A stretch of DNA of 64,000 bases from Streptomyces xinghaiensis S187 (GTDB taxonomy: Bacteria; Actinomycetota; Actinomycetes; Streptomycetales; Streptomycetaceae), in contig NZ_CP023202.1 in assembly GCF_000220705.2 (NCBI RefSeq), positions 3,286,001 through 3,350,000 on the forward strand, given 5' to 3'. Of the stretch, positions 35,763 to 43,572 are shown one piece after another; within the stretch, counting starts at the first letter, position 1; every line of letters begins with the position of its first letter. The notes below the pieces were generated by a model, which saw only the letters and a list, made by a program, of their open reading frames with translations, did not search any database and was not told the origin of the DNA. The translations under genes were made by a program, and so were the position numbers.

Positions 35763-35981
35763 ATGGGTTGGACGCACGACTACCGTGACGTATCTCGTGA
35801 TCACCGCGCCGCCATCGTGCGGAACACCCCCCAGGGGGTGGTCTCCCCCGGATCCTCCGGGAAACGGGCCCAGAACCCGTCCGTGGCCTTCCATCTGGAG
35901 CCTCCGGGTCTCGGTATCCCGCACATTCTCCGCCGCCGCGCCCGCTGGGTGTCGGCGCGCCTGCGCCATCCGCGCGACTGA
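35763..35981 (+). CDS. Possible small basic protein
   Basis: A 72-residue open frame, MGWTHDYRDVSRDHRAAIV and onward, rich in Arg and Pro, with GGGAAAG eight bases before the ATG. Most third codon positions are G or C, but its codon use is less biased than in neighbouring genes. No family is recognised. A perfect hairpin lies about 100 bases downstream. It may be a genuine small gene or chance. Confidence 0.35.
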   Translation: MGWTHDYRDVSRDHRAAIVRNTPQGVVSPGSSGKRAQNPSVAFHLEPPGLGIPHILRRRARWVSARLRHPRD

Positions 35982-36080
35982 TCGCCGACCGCTGACGGCC
36001 GGCCGCCGGATCCGGGCCGACTCGCAGAGACGGTTCCGGTATCCCGCGCCACCGCACCACCGTCCCGTACGACATCCGAC

Positions 36081-36110
36081 GCCGCCCCGGCCCCACGGGA
36101 CCGGGGCGGC
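36081..36110. terminator. Perfect hairpin between convergent genes
   Basis: GCCGCCCCGG and CCGGGGCGGC form a perfect ten-pair stem with a ten-base loop. It lies about 30 bases from the stop of the leftward protease gene and behind the small frame at 35763, so it can end transcripts from both sides. Confidence 0.65.
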
Positions 36111-36141
36111 CCTCATGCGTACGGTGCTCCCGGCACCGCCG

Positions 36142-37341
36142 CTACAGGGCGCAGCCCTGGCTGTCCACGGTCTGCTCGGCGGTGCGTCCGCGGCTGATGT
36201 CCTCCCGCACCTCGTCGACCGTCAGCGCGTACCCGGTGTCCTCGTCGTCGAGGGACTTGGCGAAGATCACGCCGTAGACCCGGCCGTCGGGGGTCAGCAG
36301 CGGGCCGCCGGAGTTGCCCTGGCGGACCAGCGTGAAGAGGGAGTAGACGTCGCGGCTCACGGTGCCCCGGTGGTAGATGTCCGGGCCGTCGGCCTGTATA
36401 CGGCTGCGGACGCGCGCCGCGCGGACGTCGAATCCGCCGTTCTCCGGGAAGCCCGCGACGATCGCGCCGTCCCCGCGCTCGGCGTCCTTCTCGGCGAACT
36501 CCAGCGCCGGTGCGCCGAGGCCGGGGACGTTGAGCACGGCTATGTCGCGCTCCCAGTCGTAGAGCACGACCGTGGCGTCGTACAGCCTGCCCTCGCCGCC
36601 GATCTGCACAGTCGGCTCGTCCACACCGCCGACGACGTGGGCGTTCGTCATGACGCGGTTCGGCGCGAAGACGAAGCCGGTGCCCTCCAGAACCTTGCTG
36701 CAGCTGTCCGCGGTGCCGAGCACCTTGACGATGCTGCGCTGCGCGCGGGCGACGACCGGGCTGTTCACCAGCTCGGGGTCGGGCGGCTCCACGGTGGTGA
36801 TGGGTTCGTTGGAGAACGGGCTGAAGACCTGGGGAAAGCCGTTCTGCGCCAGGACGGAACCGAACTCCGAGAACCAGCTGTTCGCGGCGTCCGGGATCAC
36901 CTGCTCGACGCCCAGCAGCACCTTGGAGTTGCGGACCTCCTTGCCCACCGGCGGGAGCGCCGTGCCGGCCAGCGCCGAGCCGATCAGCCAGGCGACCAGC
37001 AGCATCGCGACGACGTTGACCAGCGCGCCGCCCGTCGCGTCGAGCGCGCGCGCCGGCGACCAGGTGATGTGCCGGCGCAGCTTGTTGCCGAGATGCGTGG
37101 TGAAGGCCTGTCCGACGGAGGCGCAGACGATCACGATGACGACGGCCACCACCACCGCCGCGGTGCCCGGCGGGGAGCGGTCGGTGAGCCGGTCCCAGAT
37201 CACCGGCAGCAGGTAGACGGCGACGAGACCGCCGCCGAGGAAGCCGATCACCGAGAGGATGCCGACCACGAAGCCTTGGCGGTAGCCCACGACCGCGAAC
37301 CACACGGCGGCGAGCAGCAACAGGATGTCCAGCACATTCAC
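36142..37341 (-). CDS. marP: MarP-type membrane serine protease
   Basis: A 399-residue protein of the MarP family, known in Mycobacterium tuberculosis for acid resistance. Four membrane helices (colicin V production-like domain) fill residues 1-120. A trypsin-fold protease follows with the triad H235 (TNAHVV), D266 (RDIAVL) and S344 (QGNSGGPLL). Two Cys (C214-like in ADSCSK and C396 at the end) may form the disulfide described for MarP. The ATG at 37341 lies twelve bases after the stop of the Nudix gene on the same strand, so it is probably in one operon with nth and the Nudix gene. Confidence 0.9.
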   Translation of the reverse strand: MNVLDILLLLAAVWFAVVGYRQGFVVGILSVIGFLGGGLVAVYLLPVIWDRLTDRSPPGTAAVVVAVVIVIVCASVGQAFTTHLGNKLRRHITWSPARALDATGGALVNVVAMLLVAWLIGSALAGTALPPVGKEVRNSKVLLGVEQVIPDAANSWFSEFGSVLAQNGFPQVFSPFSNEPITTVEPPDPELVNSPVVARAQRSIVKVLGTADSCSKVLEGTGFVFAPNRVMTNAHVVGGVDEPTVQIGGEGRLYDATVVLYDWERDIAVLNVPGLGAPALEFAEKDAERGDGAIVAGFPENGGFDVRAARVRSRIQADGPDIYHRGTVSRDVYSLFTLVRQGNSGGPLLTPDGRVYGVIFAKSLDDEDTGYALTVDEVREDISRGRTAEQTVDSQGCAL

Positions 37342-37353
37342 CGGGACACCGTC

Positions 37354-38112
37354 TCACGCGCGCCAGTCGAGCGGCACTTGTCTGCCGCGGTCCCACGGCC
37401 GCTCCCAGCCCGCGTGGTGCAGGATCCGGTCGATCACGCCGGCCGTGAATCCCCACACCAGCGCCTCTCCGACCAGGAACGCGGGGCCGCGGTGGCCGCT
37501 GGGGTGGACGGTGGTCGCGCGGTTGCCGGGGTCCGTGAGATGCGCCACGGGGACGGTGAAGACCCGCGCCGTCTCCGCCGGGTCGCCGGGGGCGACGGGC
37601 GTGGGCTCGCGCCACCAGCCGAGCACGGGAGTCACCACGAAGCCGCTCACCGGGATGTAGAGCCGCGGCAGGACACCGAAGAGCTGCACCCCGGCCGGGT
37701 CGAGGCCGGTCTCCTCCTCGGCCTCCCGCAGCGCGGCGCGCAGGGGGCCGTCGCTCTGCGGATCGCCGTCCTCCGGGTCGAGCGCCCCGCCGGGGAATGA
37801 CGGCTGCCCGGCGTGCGAGCGCAGGCTGCTGGAGCGCTCGATGAGCAGCAACTCCGGCTCGCGTCCGGCACCGCGGCCGCCCCCACGCCCGCTGTCCCGT
37901 CCGCCGTCTCCGGCGCGGCCGTCGCCCTCCCCGAAGAGGATCAGCACGGCGGACTGCCTGCCGCCGGACTCCGGCGGCAGGAACCGGCTGAGCTGCCGCG
38001 GCTGAACGGTACGGGCCGCCTGCGCGACCGGATCCAGCCAGCCGGGCAGCCCGTCGGCGGTGACGGTGATGTCGCCCGCGCGGGCCGGCCGGGGACTCGC
38101 GGAGCCCGTCAC
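37354..38112 (-). CDS. Nudix hydrolase, CoA pyrophosphatase-like
   Basis: A 252-residue Nudix protein resembling NudL/CoA pyrophosphatases. The Nudix box is recognisable as GGALDPEDG...REAEEETGLDPAG, with a spacer longer than usual between the first Gly and REAEEETG. A Gly/Arg-rich insert (about residues 62-85) precedes it. The UPF0035-type region (LLLIERSSSLRSHAGQPSFPGG) matches CoA-hydrolysing members. The GTG at 38112 overlaps the stop of nth (GTGA). Confidence 0.85.
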   Translation of the reverse strand: MTGSASPRPARAGDITVTADGLPGWLDPVAQAARTVQPRQLSRFLPPESGGRQSAVLILFGEGDGRAGDGGRDSGRGGGRGAGREPELLLIERSSSLRSHAGQPSFPGGALDPEDGDPQSDGPLRAALREAEEETGLDPAGVQLFGVLPRLYIPVSGFVVTPVLGWWREPTPVAPGDPAETARVFTVPVAHLTDPGNRATTVHPSGHRGPAFLVGEALVWGFTAGVIDRILHHAGWERPWDRGRQVPLDWRA

Positions 38113-38975
38113 TCCGCCCCCAGCGGCGGCGCCGGCCGGCCCGGGTAGTCCGCGGGCGGGTTCAGACGCTGGCCCGGCTGCCCGCCCATCTCGTACTTGA
38201 GCAGCTTCTTCGCCTTCTCCGGGTCCGTCTCGCCCTCGCCGTACGCCGGGCAGAGCGGGGCGATGGGGCAGGCCCCGCAGGCCGGCTTGCGGGCATGGCA
38301 GATGCGGCGGCCGTGGAAGACGATCCGGTGCGAGAGCATCGTCCACTCGCTCTTCGGGAAGAGGGCGGCGATCTCGGCCTCGACCTTCTCCGGGTCCTCC
38401 TGCTCGGTCCACTTCCAGCGGCGGACCAGCCGCCCGAAGTGGGTGTCGACCGTGATCCCCGGCACCCCGAAGGCGTTGCCCAGCACCACGTTGGCCGTCT
38501 TCCGGCCGACGCCGGGCAGCTTGACCAGGTCCTCCAGCCGGCCCGGCACCTCGCCGCCGAAGCGGTCCCGGAGCGCGGCGGAGAGGCCCAGCAGCGACTT
38601 GGCCTTGGCGCGGAAGAAGCCCGTGGGCCGGATGATCTGCTCCAGCTCCTCGGGGTGGGCGGCCGCCATCTCCTCCGGGGTGGGGTACGCGGCGAAGAGG
38701 CCGGGTGTCGTCTGGTTGACCCGGAGGTCGGTGGTCTGGGCGGAGAGGACCGTGGCCACCAGCAGCTCGAAGGGATTACGGAAATCCAGTTCGGGGTGCG
38801 CGTACGGGTAGACCTCCGCGAGTTCGCGGTTGATCCGCCGCGCCCGGCGGACCAGGGCCAGCCGCGACTCGGGCTTCGCCGCCCCGGCGGACTTGGCCGC
38901 CCGGCCGGCCTTCGCGGCTTTCCGTGCTGCCGCGGGCTCACGTTCGCCCACAGCGGAATCAGGCGCCTCAGTCAC
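38109..38975 (-). CDS. nth: Endonuclease III (DNA glycosylase/AP lyase)
   Basis: Removes oxidised pyrimidines from DNA and cleaves the abasic site. The helix-hairpin-helix LPGVGRKTANVV carries the catalytic Lys, and VDTHFGRL carries the catalytic Asp. The iron-sulfur loop is intact: C-x6-C-x2-C-x5-C (CHARKPACGACPIAPLC). An N-terminal extension rich in Ala/Lys/Arg precedes the core, and the C-terminus ends in Pro-rich residues. I chose the GTG at 38975, behind AAGGGGGCC, over an in-frame TTG at 39005. It heads the leftward nth-Nudix-marP run. Confidence 0.92.
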   Translation of the reverse strand: MTEAPDSAVGEREPAAARKAAKAGRAAKSAGAAKPESRLALVRRARRINRELAEVYPYAHPELDFRNPFELLVATVLSAQTTDLRVNQTTPGLFAAYPTPEEMAAAHPEELEQIIRPTGFFRAKAKSLLGLSAALRDRFGGEVPGRLEDLVKLPGVGRKTANVVLGNAFGVPGITVDTHFGRLVRRWKWTEQEDPEKVEAEIAALFPKSEWTMLSHRIVFHGRRICHARKPACGACPIAPLCPAYGEGETDPEKAKKLLKYEMGGQPGQRLNPPADYPGRPAPPLGAE

Positions 38976-39122
38976 CCGTCCGGCCCCCTTATCCTGTGCT
39001 CTCAAAGGCGTATTGGATACCCGGCCAGCCTAAGGCCAGGCACCGTCATCCGCCCCGGCCGCAAAGAATCACCCCCCAATCGGCCCCCTGCCGTATGGCT
39101 TGCGGCAGCGATGCGCCACACT

Positions 39123-39138
39123 TGTGTTTGATCACACA
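39123..39138. promoter_or_regulatory. Crp-like operator upstream of crp
   Basis: TGTGTTTGATCACACA is TGTG-N8-CACA with inverted five-base arms TGTGT/ACACA, close to the known Crp/GlxR operator TGTGA-N6-TCACA. It lies 63 bases before the crp start, a position fitting autoregulation. Confidence 0.6.
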
Positions 39139-39200
39139 GTTTTGCCGTCCGGCATCATGGGGACCAAGGTCCTCTGGGCATGTCGACAAGGAGAGATCTC

Positions 39201-39875
39201 GTGGACGACGTTCTGCGGCGCGCCCCGCTTTTCGCGGCGCTCGATGACGAGCAGGCCGCTGAGCTGCGCGCCTCGATGGCCGAGGCCACCCTCGCGCGAG
39301 GGGAGGCCCTGTTCCACGAGGGCGACCCGGGCGACCGCCTGTACGTGGTGACCGAGGGCAAGGTGAAGCTCCACCGCACCTCCCCCGACGGCCGCGAGAA
39401 CATGCTCGCCGTGCTCGGCCCGGGTGAACTCATCGGTGAGCTGTCGCTCTTCGACCCGGGCCCGCGGACGGCCACGGCCACCGCTCTCACCGAGGTCAAG
39501 CTCCTCGGCCTCGGCCACGGCGACCTGCAGCCCTGGCTGAACGCCCGGCCCGAGGTCTCGACGGCCCTGCTGCGCGCCATCGCGCGGCGGCTGCGCCGGA
39601 CCAACGACACCATGTCCGACCTGGTCTTCTCCGATGTTCCGGGCCGTGTCGCCAAGGCCCTGCTGGACCTCTCCCGCCGCTTCGGCGTGCAGTCGGAGGA
39701 GGGCATCCACGTGGTGCACGACCTGACGCAGGAAGAGCTGGCCCAGCTGGTCGGCGCCTCCCGCGAGACGGTCAACAAGGCGCTCGCCGACTTCGCCGGC
39801 CGCGGCTGGCTGCGGCTGGAGGCGCGCGCGGTGATCCTGCTGGACGTCGAGCGGCTCGCGAAGCGCTCCCGCTGA
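39201..39875 (+). CDS. crp: Crp/Fnr-family transcription regulator, cAMP receptor protein
   Basis: A 224-residue cAMP-responsive regulator, needed in Streptomyces for spore germination and antibiotic control. The cyclic-nucleotide-binding domain spans residues 8-115, with GELIGELSLFDPGPRTATATA as the phosphate-binding cassette (the Arg of PRTA binds the cyclic phosphate). The C-terminal winged helix has DLTQEELAQLVGASRETVNKAL as recognition helix. The GTG at 39201 follows GGAGAG and gives exactly the length of S. coelicolor Crp. It is divergent from nth, and a Crp-like operator lies in the gap. Confidence 0.95.
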   Translation: MDDVLRRAPLFAALDDEQAAELRASMAEATLARGEALFHEGDPGDRLYVVTEGKVKLHRTSPDGRENMLAVLGPGELIGELSLFDPGPRTATATALTEVKLLGLGHGDLQPWLNARPEVSTALLRAIARRLRRTNDTMSDLVFSDVPGRVAKALLDLSRRFGVQSEEGIHVVHDLTQEELAQLVGASRETVNKALADFAGRGWLRLEARAVILLDVERLAKRSR

Positions 39876-39894
39876 TCTTCCGCGGCCCACGGCC

Positions 39895-39930
39895 GTACCG
39901 CCCCACTGGCCTACCGCCCCACGGCGGTAC
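39895..39930. terminator. Hairpin between crp and the metallo-beta-lactamase-fold gene
   Basis: GTACCGCC (39895-39902) pairs with GGCGGTAC (39923-39930) across a 20-base loop, between convergent genes. A moderate stem; no T-run. Confidence 0.45.
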
Positions 39931-39953
39931 CGGTCCGCCGCGGAGCCGTGTCC

Positions 39954-40784
39954 TCAGATCAGTCCGTGCTCCCGCAGATAGTCGAGCTGTGCGCGGACCG
40001 ACAGCTCGGCGGCCGGCCACAGCGTGCGGTCGACGTCGGCGTACACATGGGCCACGACGTCCGGCGCGGAGCGGTGGCCGGCCTCGACCGCCGTCTCGAC
40101 CTGCGCCAGCCGGCTCGCCCGGTGGGCGAGATAGAACTCCAGGGCGCCCCGGGCGTCGTCGAGCACGGGGCCGTGACCGGGCAGCACGGTGTCCACCCCG
40201 TCGTCGACCGTCAGGGAACGCAGCCGCCGCAGCGAGTCGAGGTACTCCCCCAGCCGCCCGTCCGGGTGGGCCACCATCGTCGTGCCCCGGCCGAGCACCG
40301 TGTCGCCGGTGAGGACCGCCGCGTCGGCCGGGAGATGGAAGGAGAGGGAGTCGGAGGTGTGCCCGGGGGTCGGGACGACGCGCAGTTCGAGACCGCCGGT
40401 GGTGACGACGTCCCCCGCGCCGAGCCCTTCGTCCCCGAGGCGCAGGGCCGGGTCCAGGGCCCGGACCGCCGAGCCGGTCAGCGCGGCGAAACGGACCGCG
40501 CCCTCCGCGTGATCGGCGTGCCCGTGGGTGAGGAGCGTCAGCGCGATCCGTTTGCCGGCGCGCTCGGCCGTCGCCACGACCTCGGTGAGATGGGCGTCGT
40601 CCAGCGGTCCCGGGTCGATGACGACGGCGAGGTCCGAATCGGGTTCGGAGAGGATCCAGGTGTTGGTGCCGTCCAGGGTCATCGGCGACGGGTTGGGGGC
40701 CAGGACGCACACCGCCCGTTCCGTCGCGGGTCCCGAGACGACCAGGCCACGCGGCTGCCCGGGCAGCGCCGCCGCGTCCGTCAT
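39954..40784 (-). CDS. Metallo-beta-lactamase-fold hydrolase
   Basis: A 276-residue MBL-fold protein of the LACTB2/glyoxalase II-like group. Metal ligands are visible in THGHADHAEG (HxHxDH), in TPGHTSDSL, in LTGDTVLG and in LPGHGP. After the fold a C-terminal winged helix-like extension follows (AHVYADVDRTLWPAAELSV), as in LACTB2-like nucleases. The ATG at 40784 overlaps the stop of the Nudix gene (ATGA). Substrate unknown. Confidence 0.85.
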   Translation of the reverse strand: MTDAAALPGQPRGLVVSGPATERAVCVLAPNPSPMTLDGTNTWILSEPDSDLAVVIDPGPLDDAHLTEVVATAERAGKRIALTLLTHGHADHAEGAVRFAALTGSAVRALDPALRLGDEGLGAGDVVTTGGLELRVVPTPGHTSDSLSFHLPADAAVLTGDTVLGRGTTMVAHPDGRLGEYLDSLRRLRSLTVDDGVDTVLPGHGPVLDDARGALEFYLAHRASRLAQVETAVEAGHRSAPDVVAHVYADVDRTLWPAAELSVRAQLDYLREHGLI

Positions 40785-41734
40785 GCGCCCGCCCCCTCGG
40801 CCGGGGCGGACGGGGACGGCGCCGGAGCGGGAGCGGGAGCCGGGGACGGATCCGGGGAGGACCGCGGCGCTCCGGGCCCGCCCGGGATGTGGGTGGTGAA
40901 CTCGTCGTTGCCCGGCCAGCTCAGCACGATGCCGTCGTCGCGCAGCTCCGCCACCGCCAGGACGGGCGTGAGCTCCCGGTCCGCGGCCGCGGCGAGCACC
41001 TCGGCGGCCGACGCGTACGGCTGGAGGCGGCGCAGCGTGGCGATGGTCGGCGGCATCATCGTCAGGTCTCCCCGGTCGTGTCCGGCGGCAGCCTCGGCGG
41101 GGCGGATCCAGACCGTGCGGTCCGCCTCGGTGGAGACGTCGCGGGTGCGCTGGCCGCGGGGCAGGACCGCGGCGAAGAACCAGGTGTCGTAGCGCCGGGG
41201 CTCGAACTCCGGGGTGATCCAGCGGTCCCAGGGCGCCAGCAGGTCGCTGCGGAGCAGCAGTCCGCGCCGGGAGAGGAAGTCGGCGAAGGAGAGCTCGCGG
41301 GCGACGAGCGCGGCCCGGTCGGCCTCCCAGTCCTCGCCCGTGGTGTCCTCCACGACGGTGCCGGGGCTCGATCCGGCGAGGAGCACCCCGGCTTCCTCGA
41401 AGGTCTCCCGGACGGCCGCGCAGACGATGGCCTGGGCCGCCGGCTCGTCGGTGCCGAGCCACCGCGCCCAGTCCGCGCGGGACGGGCCGGCCCAGCCGAC
41501 GGGGCGCTCGTCGCGGGCGTCGACGCCGCCGCCCGGGTAGGCGTACACGCCGCCGGCGAACGCCATGGACGTGCGCCGGCGGAGCATGTGGACCTCGGGC
41601 CCGGCGGTGCCGTCCCGCAGCAGCAGGACGGTCGCGGCCCGGCGCGGCGTCACGGCGGTGAGTTCACCGCTCGCCAGGGCCCGGATGCGTTCGGGCCACT
41701 CGGGCGGATACCACTGGCCATTCGTTGCGGACAT
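40781..41734 (-). CDS. Nudix hydrolase with Pro/Ala-rich tail
   Basis: A 317-residue Nudix protein similar to NUDT19/RPP-type members. The box is interrupted: GGGVDARDE..., then an insert of about 30 residues, then AAVRETFEEAGVLL, the REUxEExG half. Further conserved stretches are FAGGVYAYPGGGVD and RWITPEFEPRRYDTWFF. The last 30 residues are a low-complexity PAPAPAPAPSPSAP stretch. It is translationally coupled with the MBL-fold gene and about 150 bases downstream of the RidA/DUF4177 pair. Confidence 0.82.
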   Translation of the reverse strand: MSATNGQWYPPEWPERIRALASGELTAVTPRRAATVLLLRDGTAGPEVHMLRRRTSMAFAGGVYAYPGGGVDARDERPVGWAGPSRADWARWLGTDEPAAQAIVCAAVRETFEEAGVLLAGSSPGTVVEDTTGEDWEADRAALVARELSFADFLSRRGLLLRSDLLAPWDRWITPEFEPRRYDTWFFAAVLPRGQRTRDVSTEADRTVWIRPAEAAAGHDRGDLTMMPPTIATLRRLQPYASAAEVLAAAADRELTPVLAVAELRDDGIVLSWPGNDEFTTHIPGGPGAPRSSPDPSPAPAPAPAPSPSAPAEGAGA

Positions 41735-41890
41735 GGCCGGATGCTATGCGCTCCCGGGCTGATGTTCGAGGGCGACCGGGCAGGTGAGGCCTGCGGCGGC
41801 CGGACGGGGCACGGCGGGCCGCACGGCCCGCCGGCCCGGCCGGCGACTTCCGGCCTCCTCGACGGCCCGGCCCCGGGCCCAGCCCCGGGC

Positions 41891-42355
41891 TCAGCCCTCC
41901 ACCTCCACCTGGATCTCGACCTCGACGGGCGCGTCCAGCGGCAGGACCGCCACTCCGACCGCGCTCCGCGCGTGCACGCCCTTCTCGCCCAGCACCTCGC
42001 CCAGCAGCTCACTGGCGCCGTTGACGACGCCCGGCTGGCCGGTGAAGTCCGGGGCGGAGGCCACGAAGCCGACGACCTTGACGACACGGACGATCCGGTC
42101 GAGGTCGCCGACCACGGACTTGACGGCCGCCAGGGCGTTCAGCGCGCAGGTGCGGGCCAGGTCCTTGGCCTCGTCGGCGGTGACCTCCGCGCCGACCTTC
42201 CCGGTCAGCGGCAGCTTGCCCGCGACGAGCGGCAGCTGCCCGGAGGTGTAGACGTACGGGCCCGTCCGCACGGCCGGGATGTACGCGGCGACCGGCGCGG
42301 CCACGCCGGGCAGCGTCAGCCCGAGCTCCGCGATCCTGTCCTCGACGGCGCTCAC
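41891..42355 (-). CDS. RidA-family enamine/imine deaminase
   Basis: A 154-residue RidA/YjgF/Rid-like protein, the family that deaminates reactive enamines from amino-acid metabolism. Typical stretches are YIPAVRTGPYVYTSGQLP (RidA N-terminal strand), NALAAVKSVVGDLDRIV and the final strands VGVAVLPLDAPVEVE; the catalytic Arg seen in true RidA is replaced by a Val/Ala-rich segment, so it may belong to another Rid subgroup. The GTG at 42355 overlaps the stop of the DUF4177 gene. Confidence 0.85.
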   Translation of the reverse strand: MSAVEDRIAELGLTLPGVAAPVAAYIPAVRTGPYVYTSGQLPLVAGKLPLTGKVGAEVTADEAKDLARTCALNALAAVKSVVGDLDRIVRVVKVVGFVASAPDFTGQPGVVNGASELLGEVLGEKGVHARSAVGVAVLPLDAPVEVEIQVEVEG

Positions 42356-42510
42356 GCGGTCTTCTCCCGCTTCAGGTAGGCCACGAGCTGCTCCGTGTTG
42401 GGACCCGGTACGACCTGGACGAGTTCCCAGCCGTCCTCGCCCCAGGTGTCGAGGATCTGCTTGGTGGCATGGACGAGCAGCGGCACGGTCGCGTATTCCC
42501 ACTTGGTCAT
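42352..42510 (-). CDS. Small DUF4177 protein
   Basis: A 52-residue protein, MTKWEYATVPLLVHATKQIL, then LDTWGEDGWELVQVV, the core of DUF4177. It is short but conserved in this position in Streptomyces. The ATG at 42510 is divergent from the first ArsA-type gene with 72 bases between. Its function is unknown; its end is fused by overlap to the RidA gene. Confidence 0.85.
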   Translation of the reverse strand: MTKWEYATVPLLVHATKQILDTWGEDGWELVQVVPGPNTEQLVAYLKREKTA

Positions 42511-42582
42511 GGTGGTGACTGTAATGCCTGCGACACCCGGGCTCGTGCGTAGCCCGGGCCCCGACTGGTTAGGCTCCCTTGC

Positions 42583-43572
42583 ATGAGCAGGCTCCACGTC
42601 GTCAGCGGCAAAGGCGGTACCGGGAAGACCACGGTCGCCGCGGCCCTCGCGCTCGCCCTGGCCGACGAGGGGCGGCGCACCCTGCTGGTCGAGGTGGAGG
42701 GCCGGCAGGGCATCGCGCAGGTCTTCGAGACGGACGCCCTGCCCTACGAGGAGCGCAAGATCGCGGTCGGCCCGGGCGGCGGTGAGGTGTTCGCCCTCGC
42801 CGTGGACGCCGAGCGGGCCCTCCTCGACTATCTGCAGATGTTCTACAAGCTCGGCGGCGCCGGCCGGGCGCTGAAGAAGCTCGGGGCGATCGACTTCGCC
42901 ACGACCATCGCGCCGGGCCTGCGGGACGTCCTGCTGACCGGCAAGGTGTGCGAGGCCGTCCGCCGCAAGCGGAGGAACGGCCGCCCCGTCTACGACCACG
43001 TGATCATGGACGCGCCGCCGACCGGCCGCATCACCCGCTTCCTGAACGTCAACGACGAGGTCGCCGGGCTGGCCCGGGTGGGCCCGATACACAACCAGGC
43101 GCAGGCCGTGATGCGGGTGCTGAAATCCCCCGAGACGGCGGTCCACCTGGTGACGCTGCTGGAGGAGATGCCCGTCCAGGAGACGGTGGACGGGGTGGCG
43201 GAGCTGCGTGCCGCCGCGCTGCCGGTGGGCGGGATCTTCATCAACATGGTGCGGCCGCCGCTGCTCGGCGAGGAGGAGCTGAGCCGGGCCGCGGACGGTG
43301 AGCGCCCGGCGGTCGCCAAGGCGTTCTCCCGGGCCGGTCTCGGCGGGGCCCGCCGCGGCGGACTGGCCGAGCGGCTGGTCGATCCGCTGCTGGAGCAGGC
43401 CCGGGAGCATGTCGTACGGGTCCGGCTGGAGCAGGAGCAGCGCAAGGAGATAGCCGGTCTCGGACTTCCCGCGCCCGAACTGGAGTTCCTGGACGAGGGC
43501 GCGGACATCGCCGGTCTCTACCGGCTGGCCAAGGACATACGGAAGCAGGGAGTGCCGGGGGTGGCCGGATGA
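42583..43572 (+). CDS. ArsA/GET3-type ATPase, first of a tandem pair
   Basis: A 329-residue anion-transport-type ATPase with Walker A GKGGTGKTTVAAAL. The Asp-containing switch is visible in VIMDAPPTGRITRFL. No adjacent arsenical pump is present, so a role in arsenite transport is unlikely; in mycobacteria the equivalent pair (Rv3679/Rv3680) is linked to resistance to glycerol-derived and other metabolites and forms a heterodimer. The stop overlaps the start of the second gene by four bases (ATGA), which fits a heterodimer. Confidence 0.88.
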   Translation: MSRLHVVSGKGGTGKTTVAAALALALADEGRRTLLVEVEGRQGIAQVFETDALPYEERKIAVGPGGGEVFALAVDAERALLDYLQMFYKLGGAGRALKKLGAIDFATTIAPGLRDVLLTGKVCEAVRRKRRNGRPVYDHVIMDAPPTGRITRFLNVNDEVAGLARVGPIHNQAQAVMRVLKSPETAVHLVTLLEEMPVQETVDGVAELRAAALPVGGIFINMVRPPLLGEEELSRAADGERPAVAKAFSRAGLGGARRGGLAERLVDPLLEQAREHVVRVRLEQEQRKEIAGLGLPAPELEFLDEGADIAGLYRLAKDIRKQGVPGVAG

